Shown here in pieces: positions 33,392 to 44,867 of a stretch of 64,000 bases of DNA. The translations under genes and the position numbers were made by a program. Numbering within the stretch: position 1 is the first letter of the stretch; each line of letters begins with the position of its first letter. Location of the stretch: assembly GCA_024509875.1 (NCBI GenBank), contig JAMPIV010000305.1, positions 248,001 through 312,000 on the forward strand, read 5' to 3'. The notes beneath the pieces are model-generated. The model worked only from the letters and a program-made list of their open reading frames with translations, searched no databases and was not told the origin of the DNA. The DNA is from Oreohelix idahoensis. Its lineage: Eukaryota; Mollusca; Gastropoda; Stylommatophora; Oreohelicidae.

Positions 33392-33547
33392 CCGGGTTTT
33401 GATCCTGAATCACCCGGTCGCCAGAGCGGTGTTGTAACCACTACGCTAGCGCGGCTCCTTGATAAGGAATAAATACTATACAAAATTTCAGCTCTCTGTG
33501 ACATGTCCTTCATGGTCAGGCCCAAGACTTATGTCAATCCCCTTGTA

Positions 33548-33625
33548 TGACATAGAGTGTTGCTAATTCCAGAAAATAATATTGATTGCCGATACCTGAT
33601 CATAGTATCATTTCACCTTTCCGAT
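33548..33625 (-). mobile_element. LINE 3' tail split by mariner, right part
   Basis: Resembles the LINE 3' UTR at 7680-7735 (ATTCCA-AATAATAT...TGCCGATA) and continues the piece at 22085-22138. Confidence 0.6.
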
Positions 33626-33897
33626 TAGTGTAAAAAGAGTAAATTAAAAGTGGCAAATTGCGTGAATATGCGTGCATGTTTTCCTTTGTCCCAAAATGGT
33701 TTACTCTCTCCAGCTGTCATGTTGGTGATAATGAGAAGGCAGGTGGGACACGGCTGTTTGCGAGCGATCTTTTAGTTATTTCCCCTTTTTCCCCGACCGC
33801 GCTATTTATAGCCCACTTGACAGAGGTCACGTGGTCAGCTTCCTAATGGGAAAAACATGTGGCGATGTTTACTTTTGATAGGGCTTAATTAATGCTT

Positions 33898-34651
33898 TTA
33901 GGCTACTTTTTTATTATAAATACCAGCTTTAATTTTGCGTAAAGCTAGACTAGAAATGTTAGAGTAAATTTTAGAACAAGAACAAACATTTTATCACAAT
34001 TAGAACAGAAGATATAATAGTCTGAAATAGTGTAAAATTTACGTTTTTTTATATTTTGTTATGGTTTGTTTATACTGCAATTTTCGCTCAATCGGTCACA
34101 ATCAACATGCATAACAAATTACAGAAATCAAAAGTAGAAAACATGCAGAAAATGGATATCAAAGATTTGTTTTGGTTTCATGCGTCAAACATTAATTATT
34201 GAAAGTTTAAATTGCAAGTCCACATTTATTACCTTAAAATAACACACCCAATTGTCCCCAAAACATGTTTGAATTGCTTTTATGCTACTTTATTATTATA
34301 AATACCGGCTTTAATTTTGCGTAAAGCTAGACTAGAAATGTTAGAGTAAATTTTAGAACAAGAACAAACATTTTATCACAATTAGAACAGAAGATATAAT
34401 AGTCTGAAATAGTGTAAAATTTACGTTTTTTTTTTTACATTTTGTTATGGTTTGTTTCTAATTAAATTTACACTAAAACGGTCACAATCAACATGCATAA
34501 CAAATTACAGAAATCAAAAGTAGAAAACCTGCAGAAAATGGATATCAAAGTTTTGTTTTGGTTTCATGCGTAAAACATTAATTATTGAAAGTTTAAATTG
34601 CAAGTCCACATTTATTACCTTAAAATAACACACCCAATTGTCCCCAGAACA
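33898..34651. repeat. tandem duplication, two units of about 383 bp
   Basis: 33898-34267 and 34281-34651 are near-identical, from a CTACTTT-TTATTATAAATACC start to a CAATTGTCCCC-AACATG end. AT-rich, no ORF. It directly borders the decayed gene at 34674. Confidence 0.85.
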
Positions 34652-34673
34652 TGAGAGCTAACAATTATCTCAA

Positions 34674-35830
34674 TCATACATCATGAGTTCTGATCCAGTC
34701 TGCGCAATGTTTTTCTAATATGTGCTGTTTATGAATTGTCTTACTAGGGAATAGCTTTCTGAACAAAGACATATAAGTCTCTATCGATGCTGTTATTGAT
34801 TCTTTACTAATTGGTTTACTGTGTGATATTTTGTTGTGTACTTTCTCAAATGCTTCTTTCAGTGAGTTGAATTGTTCTTGGGCAATAAAAGCTATGTTAG
34901 TTATATCTTGTTTGTCTGTAATTTTCAGTGTTTGTGTAATGATTGCTCTTGTAAGATCTTTATAAACTTTTTGTGTGAGATATCTGTGGCAGTGATTCCC
35001 TATAAATGCTCTGCTATTATAAGCCTGTTGTATGATTTTGTGTTTGGCTAGTACCTTGTCCATGTGTGAGCAAACTGGACCAGACCTAGTACACAGATCT
35101 TGAAACTGAAGTTTGGCCAGCGCATCTTGTGCATTTTCAAGTCTAACTTTAAAATTATCTGTCTCCTCCTTATCCTCACAAAGTTCAATACCTACCTGAA
35201 AAATTCAATTTTAGCTCCTAATTCTTCTGCCTATTTCCAGTTCCTACTAAATCTCTTCAAGTTCTTAAAAGTACTAATGTTTGCATGTGTATTTTGCGAA
35301 TTCTCAAATATCTTTGCGTCTATTGTATCAGCTACCTGTTCTAGAAGTCTGTGGTGTTTCAAAACAATGCCTAATAAAATATGAAGGTAAGGAGGAGCTA
35401 CATTTTCAATTTCAATCTCTAACATTGGTTTGTGTAAACAATTATGGTAATGTGCCACTTGCCTTTTATTCCCTTTCCCATATTTCATATATCTATTGTA
35501 ATCTCTTATCAACATGGCCAAACTTCTTGGTTTGCAAGTTGTATGCTCTCTGGATGTCTTTGATGAAAATGTTTGGTTTGTCTGGAGCTCAAGGAATATA
35601 CCCATGTCTCTGGTGTCTCCAGCAAAACAAGGAAATAATCCCCGAATAAGAAAACAACAACTTGTTTACCATCCCACTCTAAATATTTTAGTGACTCTAT
35701 CTGAGCTTTCATGCCATTCATAAATATTTCTAAATTATCATATGTATCTCTGACTCTAGCCATTGATAAAAGGATGGTATTAGATTTAGAATTTGGTTTC
35801 TCTAAATTTACTACCTGCATTGTAACTTTG
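34674..35830 (-). pseudogene. decayed gene of an uncharacterised invertebrate family
   Basis: Three minus-strand frames in order: 35820-35509 (IVNL-type start, SNTILLSM, VVVFLFGDY), 35605-35231 (PRSLAML, APPYLHILLGIVLKHHRL) and 35063-34674 (AYNSRAFIGNHCHRYL, HILEKHCADWIRTH). I recall this succession from multi-copy uncharacterised proteins of cnidarians and molluscs, where FLFGDY leads into a GLSGA-G--PCLWC block. Here that block appears on the plus strand (35575-35616), as if a short segment was inverted. The C-terminal part after WIRTH is missing. The function of the family is unknown to me; a transposon origin is possible. Confident of relatedness between the frames, less of the family. 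Confidence 0.6.
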
Positions 35831-36759
35831 AATGAAAGAAGATATACAAACAGTTACTTAGAATTCGCTGGCAGCCGTCGTGTGCACAGGATTGTCTACC
35901 AAAGAACACCAATGGAACAGTCCTTATCTCACACACAATTAAAAAAAAAAATTCATATTATAAATAGAAGATTAACAAGACTTGAAAGATAGATCAAATT
36001 ATGTGGAAGTAATCTATCTATAGCTTTACATGTTTTCTGACGCTTATATACGTAGCTAAATATCATTATAAATGAAAGAAAATGCAAAAACAGATGGTGC
36101 TTTACAAAAAGTTATTTTTTTACTACCTTATTTAAGATTTGTGGGTATCAGGAATGCGTTTAAAGGGATTTAAATGATATAAAATCTGGTGACAATATGC
36201 TTGTTCTTGTAATGCCACACTCACAAAACTGACTACCACACATTCTCAAGATATGAAACCAAAAAAAAAAAGTATGTGGAAATAATCTTTAGCTTCCCTT
36301 CGAGAAGTCTTTATAATTATAAACTCAAACGAATGGGCCGATTTTTAGATATTAAATTAATAAAAAGATTACTTATTTTATGAATTTCCTTAAATGATGA
36401 CGCTGTTTTCAAAAGTCTGTAACTCCGTCAAAACTAATTTAAAACAAATAAAAATGCAATCAAACATAGAACACAGAACAAAGTTATAGTACACAAAAGA
36501 ATTTTAGCGCTGTGTTTATCCAGAACGAGTGTGTAATGATTTATATTTTACAGATTTTACACACACACAACAGCTGATTTTCCCCGCCAAAAACTTAAAT
36601 AGTCTTTTACGGTGAACACGAAAATTTTATACCCGGTGTCAGAATTCCGGTCACCGAAACTAAAAGAGCGCTCTGGTATAGGGCACAAACAGCCGTGGGG
36701 AATGCATGGCTTTCATTTGGGAAGACACCAAACTCAAAATGTATTTGTCATTATTGATA
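35831..36759. other. intergenic, no gene recognised
   Basis: AT-rich with several A and T runs (for example 35939-35951 and 36260-36270). No supported feature. Confidence 0.5.
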
Positions 36760-38003
36760 TACATGTACTACAGAAGAACAACCTGATGACTTGGAAACCA
36801 TGTGGCTTAAATTCAAGGACATCATAAAGACAGCTGCTGCAGAAGCATGTAGTGAAGCCCGATTTGGGAACAAGAGAAAGAGAACACCTTGGTGGACAGA
36901 GGAAGTCAAAGAGAAAATAAGAGAGAAGAAAATGGCATGGAAACAATACTTAGGAGCTAAAAACACAGCAGGATAAATAGATAATATTTGATACTCAGAA
37001 CAGAAGCAAAGAACAAGGTGCTAGCAGCAAAACAGAAGTCCTGGAAGAATTTGGAGGTAAGCTAGAAAAAGATGCGCAAGAAAACCAGAAATCGTTCTAT
37101 AAGACCCTAAAGAACACGAGGAAGGAAAAACAATGCCCTCTCAAATTTATAAAGGACAAGCAAGGCAAATTGCTTACTGCCCCGAAGGAAGTAATGGAAA
37201 GATGGAAAGAATATTTCTCAGAACTCCTTGATGGTGAGCAAGGTCAAGCATCAGAAATGATAACCACTAGCACAGAAGAGGAAACAAATGGTGATGAAGA
37301 TGACATAGAGATGGAAGAACTGAAGGCAGCACTGGAGAAAATCAAGATGGGCAAAGCAGCAGGGCATGATGGTATAACACCAGAAATGGTTAAGTACTTG
37401 GGAGCATCAGGCGACCTATTACTCTTAAGGGTCCTACAGGCAGCGTGGTGCAGCAAGACTATACCAAAGGACTGGGAGATTGCCATCATAACACCAATTT
37501 TCAAAAAGGGTGACAATCGACAATGTGGAAACCATAGAGGCATATCCCTTCTCAGTATCCCTGGTAAAATCTACTCTAGAATCCTAGAGCAGAGACTCCG
37601 ACGCCTAGCTGAGCCACAACTGGATGAGGTCCAGTGCGGATTCCGAGCAAACCGAAGTACTCAAGACCTAATCTTCACACTCAGACAGCTGAGTGAAAAG
37701 GTCCTTGAGTATAAGAGTGAGATCCATCTTTGTTTCATAGATCTGGAAAAGGCATTTGACAGGGTCCCCTGGAGCAAACTTTGGGACTGTTTGGCAAGGA
37801 AGAACATTCCAGCACCTCTGATTCATGCTATACAGAGCTTCTACAAGTCTTGCAGAAATTATGTGAGGACAGCAAACCATAAGTCAGAAGAGTTCAGGAC
37901 CACCACTGGTGTAAGACAAGGTGATATCCTGTCACCTTATCTTTTCATACTCCTCATGGACGATGTCATCAAGGCATGTAAGGAGAGAACAAGAAAGTAT
38001 TCA
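36760..38003 (+). pseudogene. LINE family L1x, copy 2, part 1
   Basis: Starts with a segment before the RT (TPWWTEEVKEKIREKK at about 36890), shifts frame near 36975 and again before 37170, then has an open RT frame with GKAAGHDGITPEM, IITPIFKKGD, CGFRANRSTQD, FIDLEKAFDRVPW and GVRQGDILSPYLF. It stops abruptly at AAGTATTCA, where a Penelope-like element has inserted. The same LINE resumes at 38989. It is closely similar to 20292-22020. Confidence 0.92.
37995..38003. repeat. target-site duplication of Penelope-like element, left
   Basis: AAGTATTCA, repeated at 38980-38988. The uninterrupted LINE copy 1 has it once, near 21171. Confidence 0.85.
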
Positions 38004-38479
38004 TGTATTTTAGGGATATTCTTGTGCATAGTCGCTTGAGACAAACTAGTCCTTCTCACTTTGGTACTAAACCGTGCCAACGCCGCATATGTAAGACCTG
38101 TCCGTTTGTACTCCAAACGCAGTCAGTCTCCTTTCCGAACGGTAAATTTGCCATTGGGGAGTCTTTCACGTGCGAATCCAGAAACCTGATTTATGCTATC
38201 ATCTGCAAGAGGTGTGACATGACCTATATTGGTGAGACTGGCAGACGTTTGGCAGACAGGTTTCGTGAACACTTGAATGACATCCATCATGGCAAACATT
38301 TACCAGTGGCCCTTCACTTCAACAGCCCTGACCATTCGGGTAACTCTGACATTCATGTCACTGCCCTCCGTTCATGTATCGGCGACGACCGAACTCGCTT
38401 TTCGTTGGAGAATCGCCTCATTTTTCAAATGGGCGTTTTAGCTCCGGCTGGGATTAATGTCCAGCATCATTTTGCATAA
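38004..38479 (+). CDS. Penelope-like linker and GIY-YIG endonuclease, partial
   Basis: About 158 codons open to a TAA at 38477-38479. It starts in the RT C-terminus (FRDILVHSRL), then has the cysteine-rich linker CQRRICKTC (CX4CX2C) and the GIY-YIG endonuclease: LIYAI, TYIGETGRR, a REHL helix, and the ENRLIF Glu motif near residue 140. In Penelope-like elements this domain nicks the target for primed reverse transcription. The domain looks intact, but the reverse transcriptase is absent, so the fragment is non-functional alone. The upstream ATG at 38003 is created by the junction. Confidence 0.92.
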
Positions 38480-38884
38480 TTCTGGTGGCTTCTGTCGTTA
38501 TTTTCCTATCTATCCTTGTTTTTGCTTGAGTTCGTCTCGTTTCCGCATTTTCTGTTCTTAGCCGTCACTAGCTCCTACGTCACTTCCGCATGACGCCTCA
38601 GTTTTTCAGCCATTTTGGATGTTCCCTTCCTCGACACAGCTAAGTGATTTTTCACGCATTTTATTAGTGTTATTCATTCCTGTCTTCGTTTCGTTGATTA
38701 TTTACTTTCTTGTTTCGACATGTCTTTCTGGTTTCATGATTTTTTCGCATTATTACTGTTATCGTTTCGCTCATCACTGTGGTTTCATCTGCTTGTATCG
38801 CTCATTTGACGTTTTCCTCATCATCACAGATCTTTGTAGTACCTATATGTAGTTCTTGTCCTTGTCACCTGTTCGTAACTGTGG

Positions 38885-38911
38885 CTGACGAAGGGTAAAA
38901 CCCGAAACGTC
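38885..38911 (+). ncRNA. hammerhead ribozyme-like motif of the Penelope-like element
   Basis: CTGACGA, a stem GGG-TAAAA-CCC, then GAAAC-GTC. This matches the hammerhead core (CUGAUGA, stem II, GAA) with one U-to-C change in the first box. Such motifs with a very short stem III are reported in Penelope-like elements generally. The core change may reduce cleavage. Confidence 0.6.
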
Positions 38912-38988
38912 CCTTGTCTCATGTGTACCGTTTACTTGTAAAACTGATTTCATACCATATTATTTTTTAATTTATATATAAGTATTCA

Positions 38989-39131
38989 GTGGGGTACTGG
39001 AAGATGAGACAGGTATGTATTTTAGAGCTGGCATTTGCTGATGATGTTGCCCTGATTGTTAAATCAGAGGCACATCTCCAATCCAACCTGCAAGTCTGGA
39101 AGGAAGAGCTGGAGAAGAGAGGGATGGTCAT
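38989..39131 (+). pseudogene. LINE family L1x, copy 2, part 2
   Basis: Continues the RT with LELAFADDVALI, the catalytic FADD motif, up to EKRGMVI, where the 5.0 kb LTR block interrupts. In copy 1 the next codons follow directly at about 21321. Confidence 0.9.
39127..39131. repeat. target-site duplication of the LTR block, left
   Basis: GTCAT, repeated at 44136-44140. Confidence 0.8.
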
Positions 39132-40559
39132 TGTGATAAGAGGTTTTGATGGTAGTAAATTTAAAGGTTAACAAGGTGAGGTCAAGCTATGTAAGTACCC
39201 TGAATCAGAAAGATGATGATGTATTTCTCAGGGGTCCCTATCCGCTACCTCTTCTGATCTCACCCAGTGTACATTATCTCTGTAGTGTATGTATATGGCA
39301 AGTGTCTAGGGTATGTATTTAAGGTGAGGAATGAATAAATACAAACAGAACTGTAATTCAACAAAATGTAAGTAAGTAAGACTGGTGGGAACGTTTTGGT
39401 ATATATACTCGTATATGGGAATAAATATACAATTTATTGTCCCGAACCTCAATCTTTTGGAACAGGACTTGTTAAAATCATAAAATGTTTATTTACAGTT
39501 TTTAAATAAATAAGATGGAACTATGTCCATGAAGTGTAACAAAATAAAATTGTCACTAGACTGAGTACCCCACTGTCTGATTTTTAATGCTTGATATTAC
39601 AATAGTCAGTTATTTGAGGGTTTGTTTTCTTCATCATTCCCCAGGAAATTCTTTTTGTTGTGGTGGTTTAAATTGAGAGGAACTGTCATGTGCCCGTAGT
39701 GAGGGACTTAGCTATTAAGCCTGTCTGATGCTATGGGCTCCAGACTATGTATACGGTCACTCAGATGGTGCTGCTTTCTGGATGAAGATATGGCCTGTAG
39801 CTCAAAGTATATTGTGAGCCTTCACTGCCCACAATTTCTGTCTTCTCCAGGTTGTCTGTAGCACTTTTTTACTGGTAATACAACCCTGAAATGAGAAGGA
39901 AAGTTTCCTCCCCTTTATAGCTGTAGTGGTTTTTGTTGTTATTGTATGGTTGCTATGTTACCTAGTGTACTGGATGAGGTCAGCTGTGAAGGCTCCTGAA
40001 GATAAAAGTTTATGTGAGTTACATAATGCCTTTCTGCTACCACTTACGACCTCAAACAGACTTATTCTCCTATTATGTATGTTAGCTACGTTTAATGTCT
40101 AGGGTAATGAAATGTGATGTGTAGGTAATTGAATACACAGACACACACATGTAAACACTAAGTCTAATAATAATAATAAGCTCTATGATCAAATTAACTA
40201 ACACTGGCTTTAGAAGTTTAGATTTTACAATTTTTTGAATTTATTTAGTCCTGAACCAAATGTTTCTTCTGGTCAGGACGTATGAAACAATATGTATTTA
40301 TCAATAAACGTGCATATATATATTGAATAATTAAATGAAAATTTTATACATAAATATATTGTTAAATTTGTTAATATTAATCCTAACTACAGTGTCTTTG
40401 GAAAACTAGCACTGGATGTCTAGTCGGGGTGGTGTCATCATGCCCAATCTCTGTTTATAATGTTCATTGTCTTTGAAATATGGACTGAGTTATAGTGTTT
40501 ATACAACAGGATTTTATTTCTTTATTTATTGTGGAAAAGTTCTATGAATCCACAGCAGG

Positions 40560-40765
40560 CCAGGTTGTCAACTTATCTGGCCTGTGACGATGCAGTAAAG
40601 AATTCAAGTGGCCCATTCCTCACAAGTGCTGGAGTAAAATGGTGGGCTTCCAAATCATCCACTCATAGATCTCTTCACAAGCATCTGACACTAGTATAGT
40701 GCCAGACCAGAAACTCTGAAACCAAAATTTGTGCCATGTGTCAACACTCTACCTACTGCACCACT
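40560..40765 (-). mobile_element. possible tRNA-derived SINE inside the LTR block
   Basis: The minus strand starts GTGGTGCAGTAGGTAGAGTG, a good A-box match, with GGTTTCAGAG as a weak B-box about 40 bases later. The end was not determined and no target duplication was found. Confidence 0.35.
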
Positions 40766-41220
40766 TTTACTTACAACAACGAAAAAACATTACAAAGATC
40801 GGGTCAGATCTCTCTGACCATCTCAGCACATCTCACCCAGGTGTTATCAAATAGCACCAGTTTCCCATGACTGCATTGCATCCGAAATATGTTCAATAGT
40901 TTCCTCTTCCATTCAATAAGGTGGGTGATATGTTCCCACTGATCTCAACTATAGATCTGTCTTCCATAGTCTTAGATATGTTTTCCTATATTATTTGGTT
41001 GCCTCTAGGCCCTGGACTGCTGCTGGGGACCTAGAATAAGCACTCACTTGTCGTAATCATTTTTCATGACATGGCAGTATCAATCACTCAAAATATTAAA
41101 ATAAAAAAGGTAAATGCTTTTTTCCCTTACCACAATTCAAAATTGAGAACACAGTTATGTTGTACTAGCAAAACTCAGCTGAACTGCTGGCTAGATTAGG
41201 GCGTCCCACTGATAATATAT

Positions 41221-41558
41221 CACCCGTGTGTTACCGGGGCCTGAAAGGGGAGCAAAGAATAGTAACACTGCACCCTACCACGCATGTCGTAAAAAGCGAC
41301 TAAGGAGGGTATGGGCATGGGGCTGTTTACCCCATCCCGTAAAAACTTCGCACAGTGGGCTGATCACCTGCTTGCCAACCAATCTGATTACGGAAACAAT
41401 GATAGATTGTTTGGTCTGTTTTTGTTCCACAAAGACGCCACTAGGCGTGGTGGAAACAGCGATAGATTGATCAATTTGTTGTTGCCCTAAGACGCCACTA
41501 GGCGTACTGGCCACATACTGCTTTGCTGTTTGGTGGCTAAGGATGGAAGAAGAAGAAG
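41221..41558 (+). mobile_element. short non-autonomous retroposon with LINE-like tail, copy 2
   Basis: Nearly identical to 3290-3624. Target duplication ACTGATAATATAT at 41208-41220 against ACTGATAATATTT at 41559-41571. Ends in GAAGAA repeats. Confidence 0.88.
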
Positions 41559-44135
41559 ACTGATAATATTTAATATTTCCTGGAAATCACACCTCTAGCA
41601 TTAACGTACTGTGTAAACGGACAGTCTTCTACAAAATGGCACTAGCGGGCGTCTGTCTTTCTATAATATGAAAACTTCTGTCCAATCAGAGGACTTCCCC
41701 TCTACCTTTCAAATATTCAAACTACAAATGTCCAATTTCGGTCCAGTCTCAGTCTAGTGTGCAGTATTTTTCTGTCGGTCTGTCCGTCCCAACTTGGTTT
41801 TTCCCAAAATTACACTTGTTTTTGGACGAAACTACAAGAAAAAACTACACAAATTTTTGTCTCCCCCTACTTCTAAGATTCTATGCTAAGTTATTTTTAG
41901 CTACTATCCTCCTACCCTGCCCCTAGTCCACCTGCAGTTTGTTTTTGCATTTTTAGTCTCAAGGACATCAAAATGTAACTTTAGTGAAAATATGCACAAA
42001 AAACTGTCTGCTAGTCTGTATTGAACAATACAGTCTTTCGTCAATATCTTCCGTGTTATCTGTCCGTCTGTGTAATTAAAAGTATATTATTTCTCAGATT
42101 AAGATGGGCTATCAAACTAGCTAGTTTTTATTCTCCTAAACTTATTATTAAGAAAAAACCTACTTTTTTCAAGGTTAGTTTTGAAATTTGTTTTTTAATT
42201 TTCGTGTACGGCGTTTGCCGCTATATTCAAACTAAAACGACTAATTACCGTAAAACGTCCAAGATACGTCTGTTTCTAACAAGAGCTAAGGTCGTTTTTT
42301 TGTCCATTTCCTTACATTGTGTCAACTAGTGGCGTAATTTTTTCTTTAAAACTACAAATTGCGTCTTTTAGACTTAGATTCAAACACGTGTTCGGACCGT
42401 CATATTTTTTTCTTTTACCTCCGTTTCTACCCCGTCTAAAAGGATAAGTCGTTTAGTCTGCATGTTCTAACTAGTTGGTTTCAATGGCGCTAGAAAACGC
42501 TGGCGTAGGCGAGAATGTATCATTGTACCTTACTTATATTTTTATCCCTACTTGGTATTTTACCTATTATCTTTATAAATGGAGGAATTTTAACGTTGCA
42601 TCACTGTAATTTCACCACAATAGCCTGTCTATAACAATTCCACAACTAATCAATGGTAATCTTACCTGGGGTCAGCCATGTGTGCTGACCATATGCACCA
42701 AACCCTATATTTCTTTGACTACACTCAGTCTTGTGTTTTCATTCTTTTTTTCATATGGCATTAAAGCCACTATTCCTTTAGCATTGCTTGTCTTCCACAT
42801 AATCAGCCGGGGTGTACAAATATATCTTGTGACCTGTTAATGACTTCTTTCAAACATTCTATGTATAGTGTCGCAGGTTATTTGAACATTGTGTCACTCC
42901 AGAAACCACTACCAATTTATTTTCTCCTGGACTTACAGTCGCAAAATTTTATGGCAAACTTACAAACACATTTATTTTCACTTCCCAATGGCAATATCAA
43001 TTTTATTACCACGGCACTATGGCACAAAATGTGTAAGGCCAATAGCGAAACATTTTCTACACATCTCACTCCGAAAAAGACTGCATTCCTACCTAGGTCG
43101 TCGTAACCTGAACCATCTCCCAATTAGCAGTATCGAAATAAAATGTATCGGCATACACATAGAGCCTGATACTTGCTAAGGAAGTATACAAATATAAGCA
43201 TTTATCTTACCTCAAGTAAAGAATAATACACATGCACAAAGTTGACTAGCAGTAAATGGGTTTTCTAACTGCTTTCTTGTCCAGACGGCGAAAGCTTGGT
43301 CACAAGGCTTTCCCGCTGATCTCAACTTGCGATGGCTTTCAAATTCAAATGGCCTGATCTTACAAGGAGGTGTTAATTTTTATTACCCTACCCTCTAACC
43401 AACCAAAAAGCGAATCAAAATTTTAACTATTTTTGGACTATAAACTTTAAGCACTTGTAAGTGTGTTCGTTCGTCTGATTATCTTTGTGTATTTTATATC
43501 TCCGTTATTTATGGACCGATTTCCAATATTAAAAGTGATAATTACACGGTCAACTGACCTCTATCGTTCTATCTAATTTTCCTTTGTTTATTCCTTAACA
43601 GTTTCATCTGGGTAATTTTTTTGTAATTAATGGTAATTCTACCGTGATCTAAAATATCAGTAAATTAAATTTTTCTAGGTCAAGATAATTTTATTAAGTG
43701 GGAATCTTTAGATTAATATATTAATCAATATCAGCGCTATAATTCAAGATATCCCTTTCTTTCTAACTCCCTTTAGTTATTGAGAAATAAATTATTTAAT
43801 TTTTGTCAAAAACACAGAATCGGCCTTTTTGCCACTACAACCAAGATTTCTTGTCTTTACCAAAAACGAGGTAACAGTTTGATTGGTTGTTAATTTTGGC
43901 TACGTCCTTCGACAAATATTAGGGTGGGTGTGTGTGTGTATGGGGGTAGTAACTTTTAACCTGTGGTAGTAGAAAAATTCTAATTCTTTAGTTAAATTTT
44001 TAGCGGTAAATGGACTTTGCCCCTCAGACCAATTTCAAATATTGTGGTTATTTATAGATTTTGAAATATATTAATTAGTTCGTTTTAAGCGGGGAATTTG
44101 AGCGTGGTGTCATACAGATGTAACATTTTACGACA

Positions 44136-44840
44136 GTCATAAGCAGCTCTAAAACAAAATCCATGGTGATATCACGAGAAGAAAGAAGACATCAGATTAA
44201 GCTGGGAGAACAGGTCCTGGAGCAGGTCGACCACTTTAAATATCTCGGAGCTATTATAGACCGAAAGGGAGGCATCAAAGAAGAGTTGGCCACTCGAAAA
44301 GCAGCAGCTGGTAGACTTTTTCAAGCCATAAATCGAGGATTCTTCAGCAAGAGAGAGGTTGGTAAGAAAATGAAGATGGCTGTATACCGCTCCACCTATG
44401 TCCCAGTCTTGACATATGGATGCGAGTCATGGGCAATGACTACAACCCATAAAAGCCAGATCCAATCCTCAGAAATGAGGTATCTGAGGAAGGTGGTTGA
44501 AGTAACAAGAAGAGACATGGTCCGCAACCAGACGATACGCCAAGGCCTAAAATCCCACCCCCTGCAGACCCAAGTAGAACAGTCCCAACTAAGATGGTTT
44601 GGCATTGTCTGCAGAATGGGAGAAGATCGGCTGCCACGACAAGCATGGGAAACAAAGAGCCAGGGATCCAGACCCCCAGGCCGACCCAGAGTCTGCCGGG
44701 AGGACAACATTAGTAATCTTTGAAGGACCGAGGACTAGAATGGAACCAGGCCAGGAGGAAGACAGCCGATAGGATAGTCTGGCGCTCTCTCTTCCAAACC
44801 TCTACACCTCACGGTAGAAGGGGAACGATTAAGTAAGTAA
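44136..44840 (+). pseudogene. LINE family L1x, copy 2, part 3
   Basis: Resumes with SSSKTKSMVIS and runs through YGCESWAM and the RWFGIVCRMGEDR region. The frame breaks near 44714 where a base or two is missing compared with 21890. The 3' end is ATTAAGTAAGTAAGTAAG. Joined with parts 1 and 2 the copy is about 2.1 kb, still lacking an endonuclease. Confidence 0.9.
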
Positions 44841-44867
44841 GTAAGTAAGATATACATGTACATTACG

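Larger units (their letters stand above)
23361..33458 (-). mobile_element. tRNA-headed SINE, copy 2, split by LTR element B2
   Basis: Reverse complement of the SINE at 17943-18307: a T run and CGTACGCCCGC at the left end, the body to 23660, then the head at 33397-33458 ending GCTAGCGCGGCTCC. The two parts join across B2 within the CCGGG of the B-box region. Flanked by an 11-bp target duplication. Confidence 0.92.
22141..33545 (+). mobile_element. mariner transposon carrying nested SINE and LTR element
   Basis: Terminal inverted repeats of about 40 bp: CAAGGGGATTGAAATAAGTC at 22141 and its complement ending CCCCTTG at 33545, with one mismatch in 40. They are flanked by TA at 22139-22140 and 33546-33547, the mariner target. 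Without the nested insertion (23361-33458 plus duplicated target) the element is about 1.3 kb, the usual mariner size. Confidence 0.93.
38004..38979 (+). mobile_element. 5'-truncated Penelope-like element
   Basis: A 976-bp insertion in the LINE, carrying the C-terminal coding part of a Penelope-like element and its 3' region with a hammerhead-like motif, and ending in an AT-rich TTTATATAT. Most of the RT is missing, as expected from 5' truncation. Confidence 0.9.
39132..44135 (-). mobile_element. family-A-related LTR block, minus strand (5.0 kb, no coding region)
   Basis: Starts TGTGATAAG and ends ACGACA between GTCAT duplications. Read in reverse it starts TGTCGT like the family-A LTR at 831. 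Its left 230 bp (AAGCTATG, ACCCTGAATC, GTGTCTAGGGTATG) match the reversed end of the family-A LTRs at 59550-59716 and 3050-3243. A second LTR end begins at 39922 (GTGTACTGGATGAGGTCAGC, matching reversed 3190-3215), just after CTCCCCTTTAT, which reversed looks like a polypurine tract. So it may be two LTRs with almost all of the interior lost. No Gag or Pol coding was found. A retroposon and a possible SINE are nested inside. Confidence 0.7.

Noticed and set aside
42720..43180. overlapping ORFs of 88 and 96 codons
   Set aside because: Inside the LTR block, no motif, both strands open equally.
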